64,000 bases of DNA from Phaeobacter sp. J2-8 (GTDB taxonomy: Bacteria > Pseudomonadota > Alphaproteobacteria > Rhodobacterales > Rhodobacteraceae): contig NZ_JALIEC010000004.1 in the NCBI RefSeq assembly GCF_022867865.1, forward strand, positions 186,001 to 250,000. The letters run 5' to 3'. A program made the position numbers and the translations under genes. Shown piece by piece: positions 16,981-24,909 of this stretch. The notes under the pieces were generated by a model. That model did no database searches and was not told where the DNA came from. It saw only the letters and a program-made list of their open reading frames with translations. How positions within the stretch are numbered: position 1 is the first letter of the stretch; every line of letters begins with the position of its first letter.

Positions 16981-17625
16981 TGAGCCTTACTTCTACAGAT
17001 TTAGGGCTTCTAATTCAGGGGCTTGGTCTCACTGCATGGATGACGCTGTGGGGCACGCTTCTTGCTCTTGCGCTCGCAGTTCCCCTTGCGTTGTGCCTGC
17101 GTTCCAACCGTTTCTGGATCAGTGCACCCGCACGCGTCTACGTCGAAGTGATGCGCGGGGCTCCGCTCGTTCTTCTATTGTTTTTGCTGTATTACGGGGG
17201 GCCACAGATTGGATTGCGCCTATCTGCACCGGTGGCCGGCATTGTCGGCCTGGGCTTTTTCGGAGCTGGGGCATTCGCGGAAATCCTGCGGGCTGGCCTG
17301 AATGCAGTTCCGACCGGAGATGTCGAGGCGGCATCCATGTTGGGCATCAATCGCTTCAAATGTATTGTGCATATTGAGATCCCACAGGCTGTCCGAACCG
17401 TCATTCCACCGATCTTTGGCCAAACTATTATCCTGGTTAAAGAATTCTGCCGTCTTATCCGTCATAACCATCGCCGAACTCACCAAAGCGGCCAGCGAAT
17501 TGGCGACCCTCACCTTTTCTGTGCAACCGTTTATCGTCGCGGCGCTTCTGTATTGGGCGCTCGTCGAAGCAATTGCACAGGTTGGACTTGCCGCTGAGCG
17601 GCACTACCAAATAGGAGGCCACTGA
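16980..17625 (+). pseudogene. Second polar amino acid ABC permease, apparent frameshift
   Basis: From 16980 the frame encodes a HisM-type permease (VYVEVMRGAPLVLLLFLLYY; DVEAASMLGINRFKCIVHIE; FGQTIILVK). After Lys the frame turns to nonsense, while the neighbouring frame continues with NSAVLSVITIAELTKAASEL and a normal C-terminus, [15 protein letters not shown], ending at 17625. Removing one base near 17442 (GTTAAAGAATTC to GTTAAAAATTC-like register) restores the family sequence. Either the importer is inactivated or this is a sequencing error. The ATPase starts one base after the restored stop, which supports an intact ancestor. Confidence 0.82.
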
Positions 17626-17626
17626 G

Positions 17627-18409
17627 ATGCCCAATACCGAACATGCCATCAGTGCCCGCAAAGTCACCAAGGCCTATGGAACCAAGACCGTTCTTCGCGA
17701 TGTCGATCTGACGGTCGAAGAAGGCGAAGTGGTCTGTATTATCGGCCCGTCCGGTTCAGGGAAATCCACACTGCTGCGAACGCTTGCGTTTCTGGCACCC
17801 CATGACGGTGGAGATATCCACATTTTCGGACGTGAGATCGGCTGGAACGGTGGTGCAGAGCAAAAGGTCAAGCAAAGTGAAAAAGAGCTGGCCGAGGCAC
17901 GTGCGCCTCTGGGTATGGTCTTTCAGCACTTTCATCTATGGCCACATATGAAGGCCATCGACAACGTGGCTTTGGCGTTGAAACTGGTGCACGGAAAATC
18001 TGCTTTGGAAGCAGAGACCATTGCCTTTGATGCGTTGAAAAAGGTTGGTCTTGGCGAACATGCCTACAAACATCCCCATCAATTGTCCGGCGGTCAAAAA
18101 CAACGTGTTGCCATCGCACGTGCACTTGCGGTCTCTCCCAAGGCCATCCTGTTTGATGAGCCCACCTCTGCTCTGGACCCTGAACTGGTGGGGGAAGTTC
18201 TGAACGTCATGCGTGCTCTGGCCGATGACGGTATGACAATGGTGATTGTCACCCACGAAATGGGCTTCGCTGCTCAGGCGGCAAACCGTGTGGTGTTCAT
18301 GGATCATGGCACCATCGTTGAAGACGGCCCACCAGCCGAAATTTTTGGCAATCCCAAAAGCGAACGACTGCGCCAATTTTTGGAAACCTCGCGTGAGCGC
18401 GCGATCTGA
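17627..18409 (+). CDS. Polar amino acid ABC transporter ATP-binding protein (GlnQ/HisP type)
   Basis: A 260-residue ATPase. Walker A is GPSGSGKST, the signature is [16 protein letters not shown], Walker B is [20 protein letters not shown] and the H-loop is [12 protein letters not shown]. There is a short insertion (residues 75-95, [17 protein letters not shown]) before the Q-loop. It belongs to the importer operon that begins at 15505. Confidence 0.9.
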   Translation: MPNTEHAISARKVTKAYGTKTVLRDVDLTVEEGEVVCIIGPSGSGKSTLLRTLAFLAPHDGGDIHIFGREIGWNGGAEQKVKQSEKELAEARAPLGMVFQHFHLWPHMKAIDNVALALKLVHGKSALEAETIAFDALKKVGLGEHAYKHPHQLSGGQKQRVAIARALAVSPKAILFDEPTSALDPELVGEVLNVMRALADDGMTMVIVTHEMGFAAQAANRVVFMDHGTIVEDGPPAEIFGNPKSERLRQFLETSRERAI

Positions 18410-18459
18410 ACAGTGTGTCCCACCATTGGGACGTCTTCAACAACAAGAGAAGAATAGAA

Positions 18460-19413
18460 ATGAGCCACGGATACGAAACCGGTCGCTTGGACCTGCCCTT
18501 TGTCGGAATCGCGACGTTTGCAAAATCCCCTTATGAGCCGGATTGGTCCAAAATTGACGCCGATGTCGCCATTTTGGGTGCGCCTTTTGACTTTGGCACG
18601 CAGTGGCGTGCAGGCGCACGATTTGGCCCACGCGGCATTCGTGACGCCTCCACATTGTTCTCGTTTGGCCATGCTGGGGCTTATGATCACGAAGATGACG
18701 TGACCTATCTCGCTGACACACGGATTGTGGACATAGGTGATGCCGACATCGTGCACACCGATACCAAGAGCAGCCATGCCAATATCGAAAAAGGCGTACG
18801 CGCTATTCTGGATGCCGGCGCGTTACCGGTTGTGCTAGGCGGCGATCACTCGATCAATATTCCTTGCGTCGCTGCATTTTCGGACCAGGATCCAATCCAC
18901 ATCGTACAGATCGACGCCCACCTGGATTTCGTCGATGAGCGCCACGGTGTGCGCAATGGTCACGGCAACCCGATGCGCCGCGCCGCCGAGCGCCCCTGGG
19001 TCACGGGCCTGTCCCAAGTCGGCATACGCAATGTCTCTTCCACCGCTAAGGAAGGGTATGATGACGCACGCAAAATGGGTTCAGATATCGTGTCCGTGCG
19101 CCAGTTCCGAACCATGGGCGTGGAGGCGATGCTGGAGCGCATTCCAGAGGGGAAACGGTACTATCTGACGATTGATATTGACGGATTTGATCCTTCGATT
19201 GCGCCAGGAACGGGCACACCGAGTCATGGTGGCTTCTTGTATTATGAGGTCTTGGAATTTGTGGACGGTCTTTCCAAACGTGGGAAAATCGTTGGAATTG
19301 ATCTTGTCGAAGTTGCGCCGGATTATGACCACACCGGAACGACCAGTATTCTGGCCGCACAAATTCTGCTGAATGCCATCGGTCGAATTTTTGAAAACCA
19401 GACAGAAGCGTAA
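18460..19413 (+). CDS. Agmatinase/ureohydrolase family protein
   Basis: A 317-residue arginase-superfamily enzyme. All manganese-binding motifs are present: VLGGDHS, QIDAHLDF (DxHxD) and TIDIDGFDPS. AGARFGPRGIRDAS and APGTGTPSHGG are typical of the agmatinase branch. Start is the ATG at 18460 after AAGAGAAGAATAGAA. It ends the amino acid ABC operon, so the imported compound is probably cleaved to urea plus an amine or acid. Agmatine, guanidinobutyrate, guanidinopropionate or guanidine are all possible; the motif set does not separate them. Confidence 0.88.
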   Translation: MSHGYETGRLDLPFVGIATFAKSPYEPDWSKIDADVAILGAPFDFGTQWRAGARFGPRGIRDASTLFSFGHAGAYDHEDDVTYLADTRIVDIGDADIVHTDTKSSHANIEKGVRAILDAGALPVVLGGDHSINIPCVAAFSDQDPIHIVQIDAHLDFVDERHGVRNGHGNPMRRAAERPWVTGLSQVGIRNVSSTAKEGYDDARKMGSDIVSVRQFRTMGVEAMLERIPEGKRYYLTIDIDGFDPSIAPGTGTPSHGGFLYYEVLEFVDGLSKRGKIVGIDLVEVAPDYDHTGTTSILAAQILLNAIGRIFENQTEA

Positions 19414-19485
19414 CACGGGGCTGCTTCTGCAGCATTCGCACACCAGGCTCAATATGCGGCCTGGGCCGTTGCTGACGGTCTGAGG

Positions 19486-19512
19486 GGCGGGGCTTGCGAT
19501 GCAAGCCTCGCC
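19486..19512. terminator. Strong hairpin between convergent operons
   Basis: GGCGGGGCTTGC-GAT-GCAAGCCTCGCC pairs over 12 positions (one G-U) with a 3-base loop, between the ureohydrolase and tenA stops. No T-tract follows on the plus strand, so termination there may be weak or Rho-assisted. Confidence 0.45.
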
Positions 19513-19663
19513 GCCGCAGGTTGGCTTTGAGCCAAAAGCGACCGACATCGCGCAGTGCGTGAAGGGCGATATTTGTAGTCCCAGTTTAGACCTAGGTCAG
19601 ATGCAATCGGTCACACTTGCAAGCTGACGCATGTGGTTTGGTTCTATGCGTGCTGTTCGGCGA

Positions 19664-20320
19664 TCACCATCCACTCCGATGATATGCGCTGTCCCAGAAC
19701 TTCCACTCATGCCAAGACGCTTTTGCAAAGGCTTTCTGCATGGCGTTTCGTGTTGACGTGTCGGCGGTCTTTCCCAGAACGTCCGTTAGATCAAGCATGC
19801 CTTGAACCGAGGCCTCGAATGCTTCGCTGGCATAGGTATCAATCCAGGCGCGATAGGGATGATCTGCCGCCGCTTGTGCGTGGATCGCGGCGCCAACGCG
19901 TTGATATATCCAAAAGCATGGCAAAAGCGACACGACCGCGATCGGAAACGGATCAACTGCCGCCGTGCGGATGAGAAAGCTGACGTAGTGATCGCAGGCC
20001 CGCGAGGGTGGAGTTGTCGCGAAATCTGCGGGGGAGACGCCGTATAGCTTCATGTATTCACCGTGCAACTGCCGTTCCACCGCAATCGCCCCGTTGGCGG
20101 ACCCTGCCAGTCTTGCTATATTTTCTGCATCCGGCGCACGCGAGGCCGCCAGTGCGAGCGCACGTGCGAAACCTTCCAGGTAATGTGCATCCTGAATGAT
20201 GTATTCACGAAACGTCTCTGGTGGCAGGGTGCCTTGCGCTAATTCAGTATTGAATGGCATCGTGCGGATTGCGTCTTGGAGGTCGGCAGTCATGGACCAC
20301 AGGTCTTGGGTAAAGCTCAT
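19664..20320 (-). CDS. tenA: TenA family aminopyrimidine aminohydrolase (thiaminase II)
   Basis: A 218-residue all-helical TenA protein. YIIQDAHYLEGFARALA carries the conserved aromatic and acidic residues, CFWIYQRVG is the nucleophilic-cysteine helix and YASEAFEASVQGMLDL the conserved glutamate region. It salvages degraded thiamin pyrimidine to HMP. Its ATG overlaps the thiD stop as ATGA and it closes the thi operon. Confidence 0.92.
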   Translation of the reverse strand: MSFTQDLWSMTADLQDAIRTMPFNTELAQGTLPPETFREYIIQDAHYLEGFARALALAASRAPDAENIARLAGSANGAIAVERQLHGEYMKLYGVSPADFATTPPSRACDHYVSFLIRTAAVDPFPIAVVSLLPCFWIYQRVGAAIHAQAAADHPYRAWIDTYASEAFEASVQGMLDLTDVLGKTADTSTRNAMQKAFAKASWHEWKFWDSAYHRSGW

Positions 20321-21123
20321 GTCTGGTTCTCGGCTTGGGGGTGAAAATGATGAACCGGGCCGTGACCACCGCCGACCGAGAGGTCGTCGGCGGCCATAAT
20401 CGCACCCGTGATATAGGCCTTGGCACGACGGGCCGCGTTGGGCAGCGCGTGGGCCAACGCGATTTGTGTCGCTAACGCAGAAGATAATGTGCAGCCGGTG
20501 CCATGTGTGTTTGACGTCTCGAACCGCTTGGCAGGCAGCGCGGTTTCGCCAAGTGACGTGATCAGCAGGTCCGTCGCCATCGCCCCCGCCAGATGCCCGC
20601 CTTTGATCAAAACGGCATCACAGCCCATCGCCCTGAGCTGGAAAGCCTGGTCTCTCATCTCTTCCAGGGTTGTGGCCTCAGTCGTTTGCAAAAGGTCCGC
20701 AGCTTCGGGCAGGTTTGGCGTCAACACGCTGGCGCGCGGCAAAAGGCGTTCGCGTAGGGCCATAACGGCATCTGCCGCCAGCAACCTGTCACCGCCTTTG
20801 GCCACCATGACGGGGTCCAGTACAATGGGTACATCCAATCCTTCAAGCGCGTTCGCCACGGTTTCGATTGTCGCGACATCCCCCAGCATCCCGATCTTGA
20901 CCGCGTGAATGTCGATATCCGCGCGGAGCGCGGCAATCTGGGCTGCGATCATTGGGCCGGACACCATTTCGACCGCTGTTACGCCCTGTGTGTTCTGGGC
21001 CGTCAACGCAGTGATGACCGCCATTGCGTAGCCGCCGTTGGCGGAAATCGCTTTGATGTCAGCCTGAATACCGGCCCCGCCTGAAGGGTCCGATCCCGCA
21101 ATGGTCAGGATATTGGGGATCAT
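20317..21123 (-). CDS. thiD: Hydroxymethylpyrimidine/phosphomethylpyrimidine kinase ThiD
   Basis: A 268-residue ribokinase-fold kinase: NILTIAGSDPSGGAGIQADIK at the N-terminus (given as IAGSDPSGGAGIQADIK), GGYAMAVITALTAQNT next and NTHGTGCTLSSALATQIA at the C-terminal anion hole. It phosphorylates HMP twice to HMP-PP. I use the ATG at 21123, which overlaps the thiE stop (ATGA) and has GGAG 6 bases before it, rather than the ATG at 21135. Confidence 0.95.
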   Translation of the reverse strand: MIPNILTIAGSDPSGGAGIQADIKAISANGGYAMAVITALTAQNTQGVTAVEMVSGPMIAAQIAALRADIDIHAVKIGMLGDVATIETVANALEGLDVPIVLDPVMVAKGGDRLLAADAVMALRERLLPRASVLTPNLPEAADLLQTTEATTLEEMRDQAFQLRAMGCDAVLIKGGHLAGAMATDLLITSLGETALPAKRFETSNTHGTGCTLSSALATQIALAHALPNAARRAKAYITGAIMAADDLSVGGGHGPVHHFHPQAENQT

Positions 21124-21734
21124 ATGTCGCTCCATTGATCAAGAAAGCCACGGGCTGCACGTTCCGGCTCTCGCGCGCGGGAAATAGCCGATACCACTGC
21201 GATGCCTGTGCATCCCGCGCGACGCACGCTGGCCACGTCCGCTGCGGTCAGCCCGCCGATGGCCATGCAGGGCAACGCCGCCGCACGGGTGATATCCGCC
21301 AGACCATCAAAGCCCAACGGGTGGGCGTGGTCGGGCTTGGAGGCTGTTGCGCGCACCGGACCGACGCCCAGATACGTGACACAGCCAAGAGGGACTTCCG
21401 CCATCTGCGCCGGCGTTTCAATCGACAGGCCAAGTACAGCATCCGGCCCGATCCGCGCGCGAATTTCGGCAGGGTCGCCATCAGATTGACCGACATGCAC
21501 GCCAAAACACCCCAAGGTGCAGGCGATCTCCACACGATCATTCAAGATCAACTTCGCACCCAAAGGATCAAGCCGCGCGCGCAGGGCCTTTGCAAGATCG
21601 GCAAAACCTGCGTCGTCAAGTGTCTTGTGGCGCAACTGAACCCAGGCCGCCCCACCGCGCGCGGCCTGTTCGGCTTGATCGACAATGGGCAACGGTGCAT
21701 CGGCATCGGTGATGAAGCAAAGGGGCGGGATCAT
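21120..21734 (-). CDS. thiE: Thiamine phosphate synthase ThiE
   Basis: A 204-residue TIM barrel. WVQLRHKTLDD, LILNDRVEIA, GVHVGQSDGDPAEIR and the phosphate-binding end GIAVVSAI are family landmarks; the usual threonines of the TP-synthase loop are partly kept (GVGPVRATASKPDH). It joins HMP-PP and thiazole phosphate to thiamin phosphate. It overlaps thiM (ATGA) and thiD (ATGA). Confidence 0.93.
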   Translation of the reverse strand: MIPPLCFITDADAPLPIVDQAEQAARGGAAWVQLRHKTLDDAGFADLAKALRARLDPLGAKLILNDRVEIACTLGCFGVHVGQSDGDPAEIRARIGPDAVLGLSIETPAQMAEVPLGCVTYLGVGPVRATASKPDHAHPLGFDGLADITRAAALPCMAIGGLTAADVASVRRAGCTGIAVVSAISRAREPERAARGFLDQWSDI

Positions 21735-22519
21735 GCGGCCTCGATCCGCGCCATTGCGTCCAGCTCGTCGCCGGTCATTGCAAACAAGGCATCCAGAAAC
21801 GCCACCTGAAAACTGCCGGGACCACGGGCAGTTTGCGCCGCCACTTCGCCTGCGGCACCGTAATAGGCCAGCGCGGAAACTGTTGCCTCAAACGGCGGGG
21901 CAACTGCGCAAAACGCGGCCACAACGCCCGTCAACGAACATCCCAAAGCAGTGACGCGGGGCATCATCGGATCGCCGTTCGCGATACGTGCTGACTGTGT
22001 ACCATCCGTGACGAAATCGACCTCTCCTGTCACCGCCACAACGGCGTTTGTGCGTATTGCCAGATCACGCGCGGCAATCTCGGCGGCAGAGACGGGATCA
22101 GCGGCATCGGCACCTCGTCCCTGCGCCGAAGCGCCTGACAAGGCGAGAATTTCAGACGCATTCCCGCGGATCACCGTTGGGCCCAATGCCAGTAAGCGTG
22201 TGCCAAGCTCGCGTCTCAATTCTGTCGCGCCCACGGCAACAGGGTCCAGAACCCACGGTTTTCCGTTTTCACCAGCCGCCTTGGCCGCGATCTGCATGCA
22301 AGCGGCCCATTCATCATCAAGTGTGCCAATGTTAATGCTCAACGAAGACGCCAGACCCGCGAATTCAGCGGCCTCGCCCCGCGCATGGGCCATGGCAGGC
22401 GAGGCCCCCGCCGCCAGCATGATGTTGGCCATCACATTCATGGCCACATAGTTGGTTATGTTTTGCACCAGCGGTGCCGCCGCACGCATGGCGTTCAGAT
22501 CGTGTGAAGGTTGGTTCAT
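21731..22519 (-). CDS. thiM: Hydroxyethylthiazole kinase ThiM
   Basis: A 262-residue kinase. NITNYVAMNVMANIMLAAG is the substrate site, GKPWVLDPVAVGAT follows and the C-terminal TALGCSLTGVVAAFCAV carries the catalytic cysteine motif. It phosphorylates salvaged thiazole. The ATG at 22519 has AAAGGG 6 bases upstream and is preferred to the ATG at 22525. It is the first gene behind the TPP riboswitch, so the whole operon is a thiamin salvage set with no thiC or thiG here. Confidence 0.93.
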   Translation of the reverse strand: MNQPSHDLNAMRAAAPLVQNITNYVAMNVMANIMLAAGASPAMAHARGEAAEFAGLASSLSINIGTLDDEWAACMQIAAKAAGENGKPWVLDPVAVGATELRRELGTRLLALGPTVIRGNASEILALSGASAQGRGADAADPVSAAEIAARDLAIRTNAVVAVTGEVDFVTDGTQSARIANGDPMMPRVTALGCSLTGVVAAFCAVAPPFEATVSALAYYGAAGEVAAQTARGPGSFQVAFLDALFAMTGDELDAMARIEAA

Positions 22520-22566
22520 ATGCATCCCTTTCTAAGACGAAGGGAATCGGTTTGACCCAATAAATC

Positions 22567-22655
22567 ACAGGGGCAAACACAACTTCCTACGCCGGTATGA
22601 GCCGGTTCAGGTTCAAAGGGTACGTCTCAACCCGACCGATGCCGGATGCCCCTGT
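22567..22655 (-). ncRNA. TPP riboswitch (THI element)
   Basis: On the minus strand the leader shows the conserved core TTGAGA, ACCCTTTGAACCTGAACCGG and CGGCGTAGGAA. The closing helix is a perfect 9-bp pairing of TGCCCCTGT (22647-22655) with ACAGGGGCA (22567-22575). It lies 47 bases ahead of the thiM start, so TPP probably blocks translation initiation; no separate terminator is obvious. Confidence 0.93.
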
Positions 22656-22775
22656 TGTGCGCTTGATGCTAACGATTTCGGTTCTAGTGTCAAATGCAGA
22701 GTAAAATTCGACCTCAACATAAAGCCAATCAAAACCAGCCCATTATTCAAAACGGACCGAGGTCGGTAATGTCCT

Positions 22776-23678
22776 CTATTTTCCTGCTGGCGATGCCTTT
22801 GCCATATCCACAAAAGCTCTGAGCCGGCGCGTCATATTGCGCTTGCTGCGATAGTTCAGAGAGTATCGCGGCAATTGAGCGAGGTGATCGCTTAACACTT
22901 CGGTCAAGCCATCTTCGCCCAGATGTGGCACGGCAATTTCTCGATAAAGGTAGGCCAACCCAAGCCCTTGCTTTGCATAGTAGACCAAGGACCGCATATC
23001 ATTCGCCACCATCCGTGGTTTCGGTTGCATCTTATAGGCCCCATCCGGCCCATCAAAGCCCCAGGGCGCGTTTTGTCCTCCCATACCGAAGGCGTAGCAA
23101 ATCGCGTCATGATTCAAGATGTCCTTCGGGTTTTCCGGCCTGCCGTTCTCGTCCAGATATTGCGGCGATGCGACAATGGTCATTGCCAACTCTGGCCCGA
23201 CCGGTACGGCGTGGGTGTCTGGCCCAAGCAGCGTATTCGACCGAATGGCCGCATCAACGCCGGACGCAAGAAGGTCAACTTTCTTGTCGTCATAAATGAG
23301 CTCAACATTGACGCCCGGATACTCAAGCGCAAACCGCGCGACCAGATCATCCAAAAAGAACGGACCTGCGCTATACGGGGCTGTCAGGCGAAGAGTGCCC
23401 GTGACTTCATCCTTCTGTTCATCCAAGTCATTCATCGCCCCTTCAAGCTCGATGATTGCCGGAAGGCTTTTCGCGTAGAACTGTTCGCCAATGGGTGTGA
23501 GTGCAACCGACCGAGATGATCGCTCCAACAGCCGGACGCCAAGACGATCCTCAAATCGTTGCACAGCTTCGCTAACCGATGCCGGGGCCAGTTGAAGGTG
23601 TTCTGCTGCCGCGCGGAAACCGCCGCGCCGCGCCACTTCAACAAAGACGCGGATATCTCCAAAACCACCACGGGCCAT
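22776..23678 (-). CDS. LysR family transcriptional regulator
   Basis: A 300-residue LysR protein of the CrgA-like branch. The HTH is FVEVARRGGFRAAAEHLQLA with VSEAVQRFEDRLGVRLLER, and the effector domain begins VTGTLRLTAPYSAGPFFLDD. It diverges from the small two-gene operon at 23777 (98 bases apart) and likely controls it. Confidence 0.9.
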   Translation of the reverse strand: MARGGFGDIRVFVEVARRGGFRAAAEHLQLAPASVSEAVQRFEDRLGVRLLERSSRSVALTPIGEQFYAKSLPAIIELEGAMNDLDEQKDEVTGTLRLTAPYSAGPFFLDDLVARFALEYPGVNVELIYDDKKVDLLASGVDAAIRSNTLLGPDTHAVPVGPELAMTIVASPQYLDENGRPENPKDILNHDAICYAFGMGGQNAPWGFDGPDGAYKMQPKPRMVANDMRSLVYYAKQGLGLAYLYREIAVPHLGEDGLTEVLSDHLAQLPRYSLNYRSKRNMTRRLRAFVDMAKASPAGK

Positions 23679-23776
23679 TGTTCGATTTTCCGATCACTGC
23701 GTTAGGTATTAGGTGGGTTATCCTTACGGTATCAGCGTCATAAGTTCTCAGCAAGACACAAAACGAGGACAAACCA

Positions 23777-24085
23777 ATGGCGCAAATCACCGAGATTTTC
23801 ATTCTCAAGATGAAAGATGACCCACAAGTCGATGCGATCCGCGAAGCTGCCCGCAAAGACTTTGTCGCCCTTGATGGCGTGACATCATGGGAAACCTTGG
23901 TGACGACAGATGAATCTCGCCAAACCCTCTATGCGGACATCTTCACATTTCCAGATCACGAGACGGCCAAGCGGGTGACGCCGGAGTTCGCCAAACGTCC
24001 TGCGACCCAGGCTTTCCTTGGTCAAATCGAAGAAATCGTCGTTGGGCAATTCTTCACTGCCTATCAACCCAAACCATCGGAGTAA
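23777..24085 (+). CDS. Small ABM-like dimeric alpha/beta barrel protein
   Basis: A 102-residue protein, ITEIFILKMKDDPQVDAIRE at the start and SWETLVTTDESRQTLYADIF in the middle, which suits the antibiotic biosynthesis monooxygenase / dimeric ferredoxin-like fold. No catalytic residues can be assigned. It is followed 4 bases later by the SnoaL-like gene and diverges from the LysR gene. Function unknown. Confidence 0.7.
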   Translation: MAQITEIFILKMKDDPQVDAIREAARKDFVALDGVTSWETLVTTDESRQTLYADIFTFPDHETAKRVTPEFAKRPATQAFLGQIEEIVVGQFFTAYQPKPSE

Positions 24086-24089
24086 GACA

Positions 24090-24476
24090 ATGACTGTACG
24101 TGACGAAATCCAAGCCGCAATTAATGAGTGGAACAATGGCCTCGACAGCGGGGACATCGAGCGCATGGTGGCGTCCTGCCACCCGGACGTTATGACCATC
24201 AACGAACGCCAGCCTGTCACAGTTGGCACGCAAGCCATTCGCGACAAGTACAGCCCGCGCATCGCAGCCGCTGAAATCACCTCGGGCTATGATATCGAAG
24301 AGCTGCAAGACTATGGCGATACTGTCATCGTGTCCGGTCGCTTCTACGGCACGATGAAAATGCGCGATTCCGGCGAAGTCAAAAGCCCCGAAGGCCGGTT
24401 GGTACTTGGCTACAAACGCGATGAAACGGGCGCGTGGAAGATGTTCCTCGACATGGACAACAACGGCCCGACCTAA
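24090..24476 (+). CDS. SnoaL/ketosteroid isomerase-like (NTF2-fold) protein
   Basis: A 128-residue protein with the NTF2-like pattern: EIQAAINEWNNGLDSGDIER, then MVASCHPDVMTINE and GAWKMFLDMDNNGP at the end. The start at 24090 is preceded by GGAGTAAGACA. It forms a two-gene unit with the ABM-like protein; such pairs often modify small aromatic or polyketide-like compounds, but the substrate is unknown. Confidence 0.78.
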   Translation: MTVRDEIQAAINEWNNGLDSGDIERMVASCHPDVMTINERQPVTVGTQAIRDKYSPRIAAAEITSGYDIEELQDYGDTVIVSGRFYGTMKMRDSGEVKSPEGRLVLGYKRDETGAWKMFLDMDNNGPT

Positions 24477-24565
24477 GGCCCGGCAGATCGCGCCAATGGC
24501 GCTGCGGCTTGGCGCACGCCGGTCATCGACGCGCGGCCTGCCGTGGGATTTCGGAAAACAGGGCC

Positions 24566-24590
24566 CCAGACGCGCCATCCGCGCGTCTGG
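24566..24590. terminator. Hairpin at the IS6 remnant boundary
   Basis: CCAGACGCG-N7-CGCGTCTGG gives a perfect 9-bp stem, 90 bases after the SnoaL-like stop and exactly at the edge of the IS6-family remnant. It may serve as the terminator of the small operon or be a scar of the insertion. No T-tract is present. Confidence 0.35.
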
Positions 24591-24815
24591 ATGCCATTGC
24601 AGCCCGTGCCAGGACCGGTGATCGCCACAAGCCCGCCTGCGGATCTCGGGACCGAATTTGCGGACCCAGCGATGGATGGTCGAAACGTCGACCATCATGC
24701 CGCGCTCTGCCAGCATGTCGCGTACATCCTGCACGACAGGGAGCAGCGGCAAAACCGGCGAACTGCCATCAGGATGAATTCCCGCGGAAACCGATGTCGA
24801 TGAACGGATTCTTGC
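24590..24815 (-). pseudogene. IS6-family transposase N-terminal remnant
   Basis: Read leftward in shifting frames: HRFPREFILMAVRRFCRCSL, then DVRDMLAERGMMVDVSTIHR and WVRKFGPEIRRRACGDHRSW, with GLQWHP last. This is the N-terminal HTH half of an IS6-group transposase. At least two frameshifts occur and the catalytic DDE part is missing; similarity ends abruptly at 24590. It is a different lineage from the intact IS copies at 51-56 kb. The remaining bases of the gap 24477-24909 show nothing I can identify. Confidence 0.7.
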
Positions 24816-24909
24816 GCGGTGCGATCTGCGTCATCTGCCCATTGGCTATGGGCAGATATGTACCCCATCAACTTCTGAATCGAAATCATTGATCCAATTG
24901 CTGGACAGC

